Of a DNA stretch of 42,134 nucleotides, positions 24,828-34,398 are shown piece after piece. A program made the position numbers and the translations under genes. Positions within the stretch are counted from its first letter, which is position 1. Each line of letters starts with the position of its first letter. The stretch spans positions 1-42,134 of the forward strand of contig JAQYEW010000042.1 of the NCBI GenBank assembly GCA_028723455.1, read 5' to 3'. The notes below the pieces were generated by a model, which did not search any database, was not told where the DNA came from, and worked only from the letters and a program-made list of their open reading frames with translations. Source of the DNA: Prevotellaceae bacterium (GTDB taxonomy: Bacteria; Bacteroidota; Bacteroidia; Bacteroidales; Bacteroidaceae).

Positions 24828-26126
24828 ATGACGGATATCGAGAAACTCTATGCCCTGTTCCTGAAACATCGTGTGGTTACCACGGACAGCAGGCATACTC
24901 CCAAGGGCAGCATGTTCTTTGCGCTCAAGGGTGATAACTTTGACGGAAACCAATTTGCCCTTAAAGCCTTGCAGGCGGGTTGTGCCGTGGCAGTGGTGGA
25001 TGACGCAGATGTGGCGGAGCAGGACAAGCGCTGTGTGTTGGTGGATGATGTGTTGGAAGCGCTGCAACAGTTGGGACATTATCATCGCGAACAGATGCCT
25101 TCGAAGATGATCATCCAGATCACGGGCACGAACGGCAAGACCACCACAAAGGAATTGATAGCTGCCGTGCTTTCTGAGATAGCGCCCGTTCAGTTCACGC
25201 AAGGCAACTTGAATAACCATATCGGGGTGCCCTTGACCCTCCTGACACTGGAGGATGATGGCGGCTTCGGCATTATCGAAACGGGTGCGAATCATCCCGG
25301 AGAGATCGCTATGCTGAGCCGGTTGGTAGATCCTGATATGGGTCTTATTACGAACGTAGGGCGCGCGCATCTTGAGGGCTTCGGCGGTTTTGAAGGCGTG
25401 AAGCGTACGAAGAAGGAACTCTATGATTATATTCGCGAGCATAATAAGATAGGCATCTTCCTGAATGTAAGTGCCGAGGGTTTGACGGAGATGGCCGATG
25501 GGCTGGGTGCAGTGCGCTATGGGCTGACAGGTGCTGAGGGCGCCGAGATATGGGGAGAGGTCGTGGAATGTAATCCCTTTGTCAAGATTCGCTATCGTCA
25601 GGAGCACACGCCCTGGCAGGTGGTGCAGACGCACCTCATAGGTGCTTATAACATCCATAATATCATGGCCGCCGTAGCTGTCGGCATGCAGTTCGGTGTT
25701 CCCTTTCCGTTAATCAATCAGGCTTTGCAGAATTACGAGCCACATAACAATCGTTCCGAGTTTCGTCGTACCAAGCGCAACGAGCTTGTCATTGACGCGT
25801 ATAACGCCAATCCCAGCAGCATGATGGTGGCATTGGATAACTTCGAGCAGATTCGGCACGCTCACAAGCTTTGGATTTTGGGTGAGATGCGCGAGTTGGG
25901 GGCAGATAGCGAGGCGGAGCATAGACGTATCGCGGAGCGGCTGAAGGAACATGCCCGGGACGTTATCCTTGTGGGTGGCGAATTCCGTAAGGTGGCGCTG
26001 CCCGGTATGCGATGCTACGATACCGTAGAAGAATTGAAGCCTGCCTTGGCACAAGTGTCCGGTCATTTAGTGCTTGTAAAAGGAAGCAATGGCACAAGGC
26101 TGTTCCAATTGCCGGAGGTACTTTGA
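24828..26126 (+). CDS. murF: UDP-N-acetylmuramoyl-tripeptide--D-alanyl-D-alanine ligase
   Basis: A 432-residue cytosolic Mur ligase that adds D-Ala-D-Ala to the UDP-MurNAc tripeptide in peptidoglycan synthesis. The start is ATG 24828 (MTDIEKLYALFLKHRVVTTDSR). The frame is open to 24462, but that part overlaps folP antisense and includes both promoters. Motifs: the N-terminal UDP-binding DSRHTPKGSMFFALKGDNFDGN, the P-loop GTNGKTTTKE at 100-108, GNLNNHIGVPLTLL, IIETGANHPGEI, LITNVGRAHLEGFGG, HLIGAYNIHNIMAAV and YNANPSSM. All three domains are complete. No other mur genes are adjacent. It converges on the peptidase gene, with a perfect hairpin between them. Confidence 0.95.
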   Translation: MTDIEKLYALFLKHRVVTTDSRHTPKGSMFFALKGDNFDGNQFALKALQAGCAVAVVDDADVAEQDKRCVLVDDVLEALQQLGHYHREQMPSKMIIQITGTNGKTTTKELIAAVLSEIAPVQFTQGNLNNHIGVPLTLLTLEDDGGFGIIETGANHPGEIAMLSRLVDPDMGLITNVGRAHLEGFGGFEGVKRTKKELYDYIREHNKIGIFLNVSAEGLTEMADGLGAVRYGLTGAEGAEIWGEVVECNPFVKIRYRQEHTPWQVVQTHLIGAYNIHNIMAAVAVGMQFGVPFPLINQALQNYEPHNNRSEFRRTKRNELVIDAYNANPSSMMVALDNFEQIRHAHKLWILGEMRELGADSEAEHRRIAERLKEHARDVILVGGEFRKVALPGMRCYDTVEELKPALAQVSGHLVLVKGSNGTRLFQLPEVL

Positions 26127-26135
26127 TAGCAGTCG

Positions 26136-26178
26136 ACAAGAAGAAAGGCGAACATTTTTTGTTCGCCTTTCTTCTTGT
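26136..26178. terminator. Bidirectional terminator between murF and the M3 peptidase gene
   Basis: A perfect 18-bp stem (26136-26153 with 26161-26178) around an ATTTTTT loop. It lies 9 bp past the murF stop and 10 bp from the end of the convergent gene. Confidence 0.8.
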
Positions 26179-26188
26179 TCATTTGTCG

Positions 26189-28324
26189 TTATTTCAGTCC
26201 GCGGGCTTTCATAAAGCCGCTGGCATCGGGTTGCTGGAGCCCGGTAAAATCACTGAATGCCTTCATGAGGTCAACGGTATAGCCCTTGCTTAGAATGAGT
26301 CGGCGGAAGTCATCGCCTGTCTTTCCGTTCAGTGCGCCACGCTTGGTGAAGGTGTCGCCAACGTTTACTGCCAGCACCTCGGTCCATAAATAGCTGTAAT
26401 AGCCGGCAGCATAGCCGCCACCCCAAACGTGGTTAAAGGTGGAGGTCAGGTAACGGGGAGGAATCTGTTCGTCCAAGATTCCCATGCCGCTTAGCGCACC
26501 CGTTTGGAAGGCCTGAATACCTTCGGCTGAGGGAACTTGTGAGGGCGTTAGCATGTGCCATTGCAGGTCGAGCGACGATGCGGCCAGGTTCTCGCCTAAG
26601 GAATAGGCTGCGTGGAAGGTGTTGCTGGCAAGCATCTTGTTGCGCAACTCCGTAGGCATCGCCTCTCCCGTAGCATAGTGGCGGGCGTAATGGGCAAACA
26701 CCTCGGGTTGTGATGCGAAATATTCATTGAACTGCGAAGGCAACTCCACAAAGTCGCGGGGAACGGCCGTGCCGCTTAGTGTGTTGTACTTGCACTGACT
26801 CAGGATGCCGTGCAGGGCATGACCGAATTCGTGGAAGAGCGTTTGTGTCTCGTCCCAAGAAAGCAGGGTGGGCTGGCCCTCGGGTGCCTTGGCAACGTTG
26901 CAGACATTATAGATGATAGGCAGCTGGTCCGTCAGGCTGCTCTGTTTGGCAAAGCTGCTCATCCATGCGCCGCCTCGTTTTGTGGGACGGCGATAGAAAT
27001 CGGTGTAGAAAAGGGAAATGGTCTTTCCGCTCTTGTCCGTAATCTCATAAACCTGCATGTCGGGATGATAGGTGGGCAGGTCTGTACGTCGCTTGAAGTG
27101 AAGGCCATAGGCTTTTTCGGCAGCGTAAAATACACCGTTCACCAGCACCGAATCCAAGTTGAAGTAAGGCATTACGTCGTCTTCCGTAAACTGGAACTTC
27201 TCGGCTTTCATCTTGGCGGAGTAGAACATGCGGTCGTAGGGTTGTAGACGGAAGTCCTTGCCTTCGGTGCGTTGGGCGTACTGTTCGATTTCTCGTGTCT
27301 CTGCATCAGCCAATGGGCGATATTCCTTGATGAGGCTTCCCAGGAAATCACGCACACGCTGGGGGGTACCGGCAATGGTTTTGGAAAGAGAGAAGTCCGC
27401 CCATGTGGCATAACCCATCAGTTGTGCTTTCTCTGCACGCAGGCGTGCCATCTCAACGATGAGGGGCGATGTGTTGAATTCGCCGGTACCGTCGGCACGA
27501 TGGATGCTGGCTTCGTACACACGCTTGCGCAGGTCGCGGTTCTCGAGACTGCTGAGGATGGGTTGCTGTACGGTGTTTGTAATCACGATGCAGTAAGGTG
27601 CTTTGCCTCCTAAACGTTTGGCATCCTGTGCGCATTGTGCCAGTGCGCCTTCGCTGAGGCCTTTCAGCTCTTCCTTGGTCTGCACCCATACGGCTGCCGA
27701 TGCAGTGGCCTTGGGTAGCAGGGTGGTGAACTCGGTTTGCAGTTGGCTTAGGCGAGCGTTGATTTCTTCCATGCGAGCCTTTTGTGCCTTGTCCAGAAGT
27801 GCGCCCGAGCGAACGAATCCTTTGTAGGTTTCTTCTAAGAGCCTTAAGTCTTCGCCCTGCAATCTGTTGTGTTCCTGGTCATAGACCTGTTTGACGCGGG
27901 CAAAGAGCGCTTCGTTGAAATTCACCTCGTCGCCAAAGGCTGATACCAGAGGCGTGATGGTTTTCTCGGCTATTTCAATGCCTTCTGTCTTGTGCGCACC
28001 GTTTACGGCATAGAAGATGCTCAACACGCTGTTCAGTTGTTCGCCACTGCGTTCCAGGGCCACGATGGTGTTCTGGAAGTTGGGTGCTTCCTTGTTTTCC
28101 ACGATGCGTTGGATGTTGGCGCGTTGAGTTTGGATAGCCACCTTGACGGCGGGCACATAGTGGAATTCACTGATCTTGCTGAAGCGTGGAGCGCCGTAGG
28201 GCAGCGGGCTTTTAACCAATAGTGGGTTAGGGTCCATTTTCTTGGGTCTGGCATTGCCGGCAAGGGGAGCAATCATGTTCAGTCCCAGGGCCAGCAGTGT
28301 GATTTTTTTAATAAGATGATTCAT
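26189..28324 (-). CDS. dcp: M3 family peptidyl-dipeptidase (Dcp-like), exported
   Basis: A 711-residue zinc peptidase. The N-terminus (MNHLIKKITLLALGLNMIAPLAGNA) is a signal peptide, so it probably acts in the periplasm, removing dipeptides from peptide C-termini. The large helical domain starts with NPLLVKSPLPYGAPRFSKI, typical of Bacteroidota Dcp. The zinc site is H498-EFGH-502 in ETQTLFHEFGHALHGILS, followed by VPRDFVELPSQFNEYF, whose E completes the family signature. The C-terminal substrate segment contains DLQWHM and WGGGYAAGYYSYLW with tyrosines typical of M3. It starts 22 bp after the GH16 gene and is likely co-transcribed with it. Confidence 0.93.
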   Translation of the reverse strand: MNHLIKKITLLALGLNMIAPLAGNARPKKMDPNPLLVKSPLPYGAPRFSKISEFHYVPAVKVAIQTQRANIQRIVENKEAPNFQNTIVALERSGEQLNSVLSIFYAVNGAHKTEGIEIAEKTITPLVSAFGDEVNFNEALFARVKQVYDQEHNRLQGEDLRLLEETYKGFVRSGALLDKAQKARMEEINARLSQLQTEFTTLLPKATASAAVWVQTKEELKGLSEGALAQCAQDAKRLGGKAPYCIVITNTVQQPILSSLENRDLRKRVYEASIHRADGTGEFNTSPLIVEMARLRAEKAQLMGYATWADFSLSKTIAGTPQRVRDFLGSLIKEYRPLADAETREIEQYAQRTEGKDFRLQPYDRMFYSAKMKAEKFQFTEDDVMPYFNLDSVLVNGVFYAAEKAYGLHFKRRTDLPTYHPDMQVYEITDKSGKTISLFYTDFYRRPTKRGGAWMSSFAKQSSLTDQLPIIYNVCNVAKAPEGQPTLLSWDETQTLFHEFGHALHGILSQCKYNTLSGTAVPRDFVELPSQFNEYFASQPEVFAHYARHYATGEAMPTELRNKMLASNTFHAAYSLGENLAASSLDLQWHMLTPSQVPSAEGIQAFQTGALSGMGILDEQIPPRYLTSTFNHVWGGGYAAGYYSYLWTEVLAVNVGDTFTKRGALNGKTGDDFRRLILSKGYTVDLMKAFSDFTGLQQPDASGFMKARGLK

Positions 28325-28346
28325 GAATGGTATTTTGAGTTAAAAA

Positions 28347-29270
28347 TTACTGGTAGATACGTACATAATCCACATAATAACGCATGGGGAAAGCATTGTC
28401 GTCGATGGGACCTCCGTTGTCTCCGCCTAAGGCGAGGTTCAGCCATAGCAGATTCTTCGGCGCATCTTCGCCGCTAAAAGGGTTTCGTCCGTCGCGTGGG
28501 TTGACAGTTTGTCCCAGGGACCCCACGTTCAATATCTCGTTGTCCAAGCGAATACATAGCGAGTCAGGTGTCCAATCAAGTGTCCATACGTGATACTTTT
28601 CCGCCCATTGGGGGTCGTGGCGGGTGAAGTGAGAAAGAGGGATTGCCTTGCTGTTCCAAGTTGCCTTGTAGCGTTCCTTGCCGCCCCAACACCAATTCGC
28701 AAGCACACTGGGCGTGGCTTCTCCTTGGGGCGAGCGTGCAGGATAGTATTCCATGATGTCTATCTCTCCGCCTTCGGGCCATCCCCACTCTGTGCCTACC
28801 TGCCAAATGGCTGGCCAGGCTCCTGCTGCGGTGGCAAGGCGTGCACGTACCTCGACATGACCATAGCGATAGGTAAAGCGGCTTTGCATCGAACCGCTGG
28901 TATATTGCGCCTTGGAGCGTTGTTCTGCCCAGTGGTTGCTGTTGGGGTCGTGGCGTGGATTGCTGACTGTTTCGCGCCGGGCCTCGATCACCAAGGCTCC
29001 TTCGCCGTTCATATAACAGTTTTTGTGTCCATTGTACCATTGGTCCTCGTGGTTACGCATAAAGCCCGTTTCAAAGCGCCAATGCGTGGTGTCGGGTGTT
29101 CCCTTGCCATTGAATTCGTCGTGCCATACCAATCGCTTGCCGTTCTTCTGCGTTGGTGCGGGAAGCCGGGAGGGCAGAAAAGGGTTCTCCGTGTTTCCTT
29201 CCTGTGCTTGTAGGGCAGTGGTCATGGAAAGGTTCAGCAGAAGAGAAATCAGATAAAATGACTTTTGCAT
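28347..29270 (-). CDS. Secreted GH16 beta-glucanase (laminarinase/lichenase-like)
   Basis: A 307-residue protein with a signal peptide (MQKSFYLISLLLNLSMTTALQAQ). A single GH16 jelly-roll domain covers the rest: LVWHDEFNGKGTPDTTHWRFETG, SGSMQSRFTYRYGHVEVRARL, GAWPAIWQVG, and the catalytic GGEIDIMEYYP. E169 is the nucleophile, D171 the assisting residue and E174 the acid/base. The C-terminus is WLNLALGGDNGG...FPMRYYVDYVRIYQ. The ExDxxE form with the extra Met is typical of laminarinase-type members, so beta-1,3- or mixed beta-1,3/1,4-glucan is the likely substrate. It has no SusC/D neighbours and no binding module, and no lipobox is visible. First gene of a unit with the M3 peptidase. Confidence 0.92.
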   Translation of the reverse strand: MQKSFYLISLLLNLSMTTALQAQEGNTENPFLPSRLPAPTQKNGKRLVWHDEFNGKGTPDTTHWRFETGFMRNHEDQWYNGHKNCYMNGEGALVIEARRETVSNPRHDPNSNHWAEQRSKAQYTSGSMQSRFTYRYGHVEVRARLATAAGAWPAIWQVGTEWGWPEGGEIDIMEYYPARSPQGEATPSVLANWCWGGKERYKATWNSKAIPLSHFTRHDPQWAEKYHVWTLDWTPDSLCIRLDNEILNVGSLGQTVNPRDGRNPFSGEDAPKNLLWLNLALGGDNGGPIDDNAFPMRYYVDYVRIYQ

Positions 29271-29304
29271 AGGGCTGAAAAAAGCAATGTTTTTGTTCCT
29301 AATG

Positions 29305-29312
29305 CAAAGATA
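29305..29312 (-). promoter_or_regulatory. -7 box (TATCTTTG) of the GH16-peptidase unit
   Basis: Minus strand TATCTTTG (29312-29305), 34 bp before the ATG at 29270. The -33 element is unclear. Confidence 0.45.
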
Positions 29313-29366
29313 AGGAAATTAAGTAAGAAAAACGATTTTTTCTTTTCCCATTCCGTTCTTATTCCG

Positions 29367-29374
29367 TAAATTTG
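29367..29374 (+). promoter_or_regulatory. -7 box (TAAATTTG) of glmM-nagA
   Basis: Matches TAnnTTTG and lies 33 bp before the glmM ATG at 29408. Upstream is T-rich without a TTG at the proper distance. Confidence 0.5.
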
Positions 29375-29407
29375 TAGTTCAAAATAAACAATAAAAAACC
29401 AAGATCT

Positions 29408-30799
29408 ATGACCCTTATTAAAAGTATTTCGGGCATCCGCGGAACCATCGGCGGACGTGCGGGCGACACGCTTAACCCCTTGGACATTGTGAAGTTCACC
29501 AGCGCATACGCTACGATTATCCGTCGCACTTCTCCTGTGAAGAGCAACAAGATTGTGGTGGGCCGCGACGCACGTATCAGCGGCGAGATGGTGAGGCAGG
29601 TGGTATGTGGCACCTTGATGGGCATGGGATTCGATGTGGTGAACATCGGTCTGGCCAGCACGCCCACCACGGAGATAGCGGTAACGATGGAGGGTGCCGA
29701 TGGCGGCATTATCCTTACGGCCAGCCATAATCCCCGTATGTGGAACGCGTTGAAGTTGTTGAACGAGAAGGGCGAGTTTCTGAATAAGGCCGAGGGCGAG
29801 GAGGTGTTGCGTATTGCCGAGTCCGAGGATTTTGAGTATGCCGATGTGGACCATCTGGGTCATTACCGCGAGGACGACAGCTACGACCAGAAACATATCG
29901 ATATGGTGCTGGGCTTGGATCTGGTGGATGCCGACGCAATCCGCAAGGCAGGCTTCAGCGTGGCTTTCGATGCTGTGAACAGCGTGGGCGGTATTATTCT
30001 TCCCAAACTGTTTGAGCAGTTGGGCGTGAAGAACGTCAAGGGCTTGTTCACAGAGGCCAACGGCGATTTCCAGCATAACCCCGAGCCTTTGGAAAAGAAT
30101 TTGGGAGATATCAAGGCCGAGATGCAGAAAGGCGGTTACGACATTGGCTTTGTCGTGGACCCCGATGTGGACCGTCTGGCCATGTTCTGCGAGGACGGCA
30201 CGATGTATGGCGAGGAATACACCCTTGTTACCGTGGCCGATTGGATCTTGCAGCACACGCCCGGCAATACGGTGAGCAATCTTAGTTCCACCCGTGCCTT
30301 GCGCGACGTTACGAATCGCTTCTCCGGTTGCGAATACAGTGCGGCTGCCGTGGGCGAGGTGAATGTGGTAACCAAGATGCGCGAGGTAGGTGCCGTTATC
30401 GGTGGCGAGGGCAATGGCGGCGTTATCTATCCTGCTGCCCACAGCGGTCGCGATGCCCTCGTAGGCATTGCCCTTGTGCTCACATATCTGGCGAAAAGCG
30501 GCCTGAAGACCAGCGAGCTGCGTGCCACCTATCCTCCTTATCAGATTGCCAAGAACCGTATCGACCTCACTCCCGACACCGATGTTGATGCCATTCTTGT
30601 GAAGGTAAAGGAATTGTATAAGGACCAGCAGGTGAACGACATCGATGGCGTGAAGATTGACTTCCCCGACAAATGGGTTCATCTGCGCAAATCAAACACA
30701 GAGCCTATTATCCGCGTTTACAGCGAGGCCGGCACCATGGAAGCTGCTGACCGCTTGGGCAAGGAGATCATGCAGGTAGTGTATGATATGGCAAAATAA
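29408..30799 (+). CDS. glmM: Phosphoglucosamine mutase (alpha-D-phosphohexomutase family)
   Basis: A 463-residue cytosolic enzyme that interconverts glucosamine-6-phosphate and glucosamine-1-phosphate on the way to UDP-GlcNAc. Motifs of the family are complete: SISGIRGTIGG at the N-terminus, VVGRDARISG, active-site TASHNP with S106 as the phosphoserine, the metal loop DPDVDR at 251-256, GEGNGGVIYP (sugar-binding), and the C-terminal phosphate loop RKSNTEPIIRVYSEA. Substrate choice between glucosamine, mannose and glucose phosphates cannot be settled from motifs alone. The ISGIRG start and the nagA neighbour 19 bp downstream favour GlmM. Probable operon glmM-nagA. Confidence 0.88.
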   Translation: MTLIKSISGIRGTIGGRAGDTLNPLDIVKFTSAYATIIRRTSPVKSNKIVVGRDARISGEMVRQVVCGTLMGMGFDVVNIGLASTPTTEIAVTMEGADGGIILTASHNPRMWNALKLLNEKGEFLNKAEGEEVLRIAESEDFEYADVDHLGHYREDDSYDQKHIDMVLGLDLVDADAIRKAGFSVAFDAVNSVGGIILPKLFEQLGVKNVKGLFTEANGDFQHNPEPLEKNLGDIKAEMQKGGYDIGFVVDPDVDRLAMFCEDGTMYGEEYTLVTVADWILQHTPGNTVSNLSSTRALRDVTNRFSGCEYSAAAVGEVNVVTKMREVGAVIGGEGNGGVIYPAAHSGRDALVGIALVLTYLAKSGLKTSELRATYPPYQIAKNRIDLTPDTDVDAILVKVKELYKDQQVNDIDGVKIDFPDKWVHLRKSNTEPIIRVYSEAGTMEAADRLGKEIMQVVYDMAK

Positions 30800-30818
30800 A
30801 CAATAAATCGAGATTACT

Positions 30819-31982
30819 ATGTTAACCCAAATTATTAACGGTCGCATTCTTACGCCCCAAGGATGGCTGAAGGATGGAAGCATTATCTTGCGCGACCATA
30901 AGATCCTTGAAGTTACGAACTCTGACCTGGCTATCATCGGCGCCAACATCATTGATGCCAAGGGGATGTACATCGTTCCCGGCGGTATTGAAATGCACGT
31001 TCACGGTGGCGGCGGACGCGATTTCCAGGAAGGCACCGAAGAAGCTTTCCTTACGGCTGTCGAGGCTCATGCCAAGCACGGTACCACCAGCATCTTCCCC
31101 ACCTTGAGCAGCAGCACCGTGCCTATGATTATGAAAGCGGTGGAAACGTGCGACAAGCTGATGGAAGACCCCTTGAGTCCCATCTTAGGCTTGCACCTTG
31201 AGGGACACTATTTCAACCGTTTGAAGGCCGGCGCCCAGCAGCCCGCTTGGATCAAAGACCCTGATCCCAACGAGTATATTCCCATTGCCGAGAACAGCAA
31301 GTGTCTGAAACGATGGGACTTTGCTCCCGAGCTGCCCGGTGCCTTGCAGTTCTGCCGCTACATAGCGGAGAAGGGCATCGTACCCTCTATCGGCCATACT
31401 CACGCCAATTATGAGGACGTGAAGGCTGCTTTTGACGCCGGTGCCCGCCACGTTACGCATTTCTACAATGCCATGCCCGGTTTCCACAACAAGCATGAGT
31501 TCAAATATGAGGGAACGGTGGAGAGCATCTACCTGGTGGATGACATGACCGTAGAGTGCATTGCCGACAGTATCCACGTGCCTCCTACGATTTTGCGTAT
31601 GGTCTATAAGATCAAGGGCGTGGAGCGTATGGCCCTCGTTACCGATGCCTTGGCCGTAGCGGCTGCGGATGCCAATGCACAGGCTTTTGACGAGCGTGTG
31701 ATCGTTGAGGATGGCGTAGCGAAATTGTCGGACCGCAGTGCCTTGGCCGGCAGTGTCGCCACTATGGACCGCCTGATCAGAACGGCGGTGAACATTGCGG
31801 GTATTCCTTTGGAGGATGCCGTGCGCATGGTTTCCGAGACTCCCTCTCTGATCATGAACGTCAACGACCGCAAGGGAACCCTCCAGCGTGGAAAGGATGC
31901 GGATATCCTCATCCTGGACGAGAAACTGGACATCCGTTGCATCTGGCAGATGGGTCGTATTATTGAGAACACGCTCTATTGA
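30819..31982 (+). CDS. nagA: N-acetylglucosamine-6-phosphate deacetylase
   Basis: A 387-residue cytosolic amidohydrolase that removes acetate from GlcNAc-6-phosphate. Motifs: IVPGGIEMHVHGGGGRDF (the usual HxH region reads HVHGGGG), LHLEGHYF with the metal-binding Glu, IGHTHANYEDV, THFYNAMPGFHNK, IADSIHVPPTILRM, ALVTDALAVAA with the catalytic Asp, and GTLQRGKDADILIL. Length is normal. It directly follows glmM and is followed by a strong terminator shared with the convergent nagB, whose product acts next on glucosamine-6-phosphate. Confidence 0.95.
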   Translation: MLTQIINGRILTPQGWLKDGSIILRDHKILEVTNSDLAIIGANIIDAKGMYIVPGGIEMHVHGGGGRDFQEGTEEAFLTAVEAHAKHGTTSIFPTLSSSTVPMIMKAVETCDKLMEDPLSPILGLHLEGHYFNRLKAGAQQPAWIKDPDPNEYIPIAENSKCLKRWDFAPELPGALQFCRYIAEKGIVPSIGHTHANYEDVKAAFDAGARHVTHFYNAMPGFHNKHEFKYEGTVESIYLVDDMTVECIADSIHVPPTILRMVYKIKGVERMALVTDALAVAAADANAQAFDERVIVEDGVAKLSDRSALAGSVATMDRLIRTAVNIAGIPLEDAVRMVSETPSLIMNVNDRKGTLQRGKDADILILDEKLDIRCIWQMGRIIENTLY

Positions 31983-31998
31983 TTGTAGCGGATAAAGG

Positions 31999-32056
31999 AA
32001 ACCGCTGCTTCAGGTTCTCCCAAGCGGGGATTTGAAGCAGCGGTTTTCTTTTTTTA
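31999..32056. terminator. Bidirectional terminator between nagA and nagB
   Basis: A perfect 14-bp stem (31999-32012 with 32033-32046), an inner CTCCC/GGGG stem, then TTTTCTTTTTTT on the plus strand. It lies 16 bp past the nagA stop. Confidence 0.85.
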
Positions 32057-32068
32057 TTCTCCTCTGTC

Positions 32069-32860
32069 TTAGAGATTGTCCTTCTCGATATCCTTGAAAT
32101 ACTTGTAGGTACCGTGTTTCAGTTCGTCTGTGGCAGCCTCGTCGCAAACGATGATTGCGTGGGGATGCTGTTGCAACGCGCTGATGGTCCACTCCTGGCT
32201 TATGGCACCCTCGATGGCGTGTTGCAGGGCGCGTGCCTTGTTATGTCCGTTGCATACGATGAGCACCTCCTTGGCATCCATGACCGTGCCTACGCCAACG
32301 GTGAGGGCGGTCTTGGGCACCTTGTTCACGTCGTTGTCAAAGAAACGGCTGTTGGCAATGATGGTGTCTGTGGTCAGACTCTTGATGCGAGTGCGGCTTT
32401 GGAGGCTGCTGAAGGGTTCGTTGAAGGCGATGTGGCCGTCAGGACCAATGCCGCCCATGAAGAGGTCGATGCCGCCGGCGGCTGTGATGGCTGCTTCGTA
32501 AGCGGCACATTCTGCTTCCAGATCCGCTGCATTGCCGTTCAGGATGTGAACGTTTTCCTTCTTGATGTTGATGTGGCTGAAGAAATTCGTCCACATGAAG
32601 CTGTGATAGCTCTCGGGATGGTCTTCGGGCAGACCTACGTATTCGTCCATGTTGAAGGTAACAACATGCTCGAAACTTACCTTGCCGGCCTTGTACAGCT
32701 CGATAAGGTGCTTGTAGAGGCCTAAGGGCGATGAGCCGGTGGGGCAGCCTAACTTGAAGGGCTTCTCGGCGGTGGGCTGAGCCGCGTTGATCTTACTTGC
32801 TACATACGATGCTGCCCAACGTGAAAGCTGAGCGTAGTCGGGTTCAATGATTACTCGCAT
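32069..32860 (-). CDS. nagB: Glucosamine-6-phosphate deaminase
   Basis: A 263-residue cytosolic enzyme converting glucosamine-6-phosphate to fructose-6-phosphate and ammonia. Motifs: [33 protein letters not shown] (phosphate loop), [23 protein letters not shown] with the catalytic Asp, [25 protein letters not shown], and [26 protein letters not shown]. Length matches the family, including the region for the GlcNAc-6P allosteric site. It starts 25 bp after the beta-propeller lipoprotein gene on the same strand, so it may be read from the 36-kb promoter as the last gene of that unit, although it pairs in function with nagA on the other side. Confidence 0.96.
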   Translation of the reverse strand: MRVIIEPDYAQLSRWAASYVASKINAAQPTAEKPFKLGCPTGSSPLGLYKHLIELYKAGKVSFEHVVTFNMDEYVGLPEDHPESYHSFMWTNFFSHINIKKENVHILNGNAADLEAECAAYEAAITAAGGIDLFMGGIGPDGHIAFNEPFSSLQSRTRIKSLTTDTIIANSRFFDNDVNKVPKTALTVGVGTVMDAKEVLIVCNGHNKARALQHAIEGAISQEWTISALQQHPHAIIVCDEAATDELKHGTYKYFKDIEKDNL

Positions 32861-32885
32861 AATGTTTTTATTTAAGTGGTGAATC

Positions 32886-34379
32886 TTATTCGTAAATGAC
32901 TTTCTTCAGTGCTGCCGGCGTAGTGCGTACGGCATCCTTTGTCAGTTCGGGCACATTATAGCTTTTAAGAAGCAGAATGTTGTGTTCGGGGTCGCGCTGG
33001 GGCAGGCAGAAAGCCTTGTGGGCGCGGCCTTGCCGGTCGAAATAGGCGATGAAGGGACGTGTGTAGTTGCCGTCCATGCGGCGGCTGCTGAATACGATCC
33101 AACGCCCGTTGGAACTCCAGGTGTGGTAACTGTCCACGTCGGGGCTGTTGGCTTCCTCAAGGGCATAGATACTGTCTGTTTCCAGGTTTTTTACGAAGAG
33201 GTCGGCCGTGTGGTGCCAGATGTGGAATTGTCCGTAATCCGCCTCCGCCCACAACAGGTATCGCCCGTCGGGACTGACACGGGGAAAGGAAGCGCTGCGA
33301 TGGCGGTTGGCACAGTCCACCACCGGTTCGCTCGGCCCGAAACTACGTTTTGCGGCATCAAATGGCAGGCGGCGTATGTCATAGAAAATGCTGTCGTAAT
33401 GGCGCATCATTTTCATGCCTAAGAGACTGTCGGGGACAGTTTCTTCCGGAGCCGGTTCTTTGGCCACGCAGTAGTAGAGGTATTTGCCGTCCGGCGACCA
33501 CGCAGGAAAGGTCTCCAGTTCTTTCTTGTCGTTCAGGACAAGCCGGACATGGTCTTTCTCGACATCATAGAGCAGCAGATCGCTGCGTTCGTCCAGGACC
33601 TCTATCTTTTCGCGTGATTTCATGTGGAAGGTTTGTCCCGTGATGTTCGTGCTGAAGGCTACAAGGTTTTGGGTGGGATGCCACGAGGGATAAACGCCGG
33701 CGGAGAGAATGCTGTCTCCCTTTATTTGAACCTTTCTCGCTTTCCCGTTGTTCACGATGATGGTGCCGCCGTGCTGGGCGCGCACGTGGAAAAGCATGTT
33801 TTTGGTACTGTAGTTCTGATAATTGTGGCAGTTGACGCAATGGTTGTGCTCTTCGTCGTAACTGCGGTTGTTTTCGTAGATGGGCTGCTGGTCAAAATTG
33901 GTCAGGTTACGCTGATAGAGGCCCAGCTGCCGATAGAGCTCGTAGCCGGGTTCGATAAGGCGATAACTGAGGTAGGGGTCGATATCCTCTTGCGCCACGT
34001 GGAGCGTATAGGGCGGATAGCTTACCCATTTGTCATCGTGGCGGGCAAAAATCGTAACGCGGATGCTCTGTGCCTTGTTCTCCCTGAGCAGGGAACGCCA
34101 GGCCGTGGTGTCGATGTCGGTTTTCAGGTCATTCTTGCCGCCAACCACCAATTCTCCTCCTGCGCCTTTGAACAGCACCACCATGTCCTGAGCCAGGCTG
34201 TCGCAAAGCATAAAGTTCAGCGGAGCAATATTTGGAGGAATCACAACATCCTTGTAGTCGGGGTAGATGTCTGCTTCCTGTCGGATGGGCGTGCTTTCGG
34301 AGGGTACGCTCTGTGCCTTGCGGCCGCAGGCGGACAGCAGAATCACCCAAAGGGTAAGTATGGAAAGAGTTTTCTTCAT
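32886..34379 (-). CDS. Lipoprotein with PD40/TolB-type beta-propeller and a c-type heme motif
   Basis: A 497-residue protein with lipoprotein signal [21 protein letters not shown]; Cys18 would be lipidated. Residues about 40-180 are an N-terminal domain rich in aromatic and acidic residues. A single CVNCH motif at 181-185 ([13 protein letters not shown]) is a classical c-type heme attachment site. PD40-like blades follow: [52 protein letters not shown] and [17 protein letters not shown]. Proteins of this build are annotated as TolB-like or cytochrome-like in Bacteroidota, with no known role. It starts 19 bp after the DUF6057 gene, so the two probably act together at the envelope. Whether heme is bound is unproven. 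Confidence 0.8.
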   Translation of the reverse strand: MKKTLSILTLWVILLSACGRKAQSVPSESTPIRQEADIYPDYKDVVIPPNIAPLNFMLCDSLAQDMVVLFKGAGGELVVGGKNDLKTDIDTTAWRSLLRENKAQSIRVTIFARHDDKWVSYPPYTLHVAQEDIDPYLSYRLIEPGYELYRQLGLYQRNLTNFDQQPIYENNRSYDEEHNHCVNCHNYQNYSTKNMLFHVRAQHGGTIIVNNGKARKVQIKGDSILSAGVYPSWHPTQNLVAFSTNITGQTFHMKSREKIEVLDERSDLLLYDVEKDHVRLVLNDKKELETFPAWSPDGKYLYYCVAKEPAPEETVPDSLLGMKMMRHYDSIFYDIRRLPFDAAKRSFGPSEPVVDCANRHRSASFPRVSPDGRYLLWAEADYGQFHIWHHTADLFVKNLETDSIYALEEANSPDVDSYHTWSSNGRWIVFSSRRMDGNYTRPFIAYFDRQGRAHKAFCLPQRDPEHNILLLKSYNVPELTKDAVRTTPAALKKVIYE

Positions 34380-34398
34380 TACGGTCAGTGCGCTTGGG

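Noticed and set aside
29249..30682. Open frame of 477 codons on the minus strand across glmM
   Set aside because: Antisense shadow of glmM, whose motifs are all intact; the frame also runs into the GH16 start.
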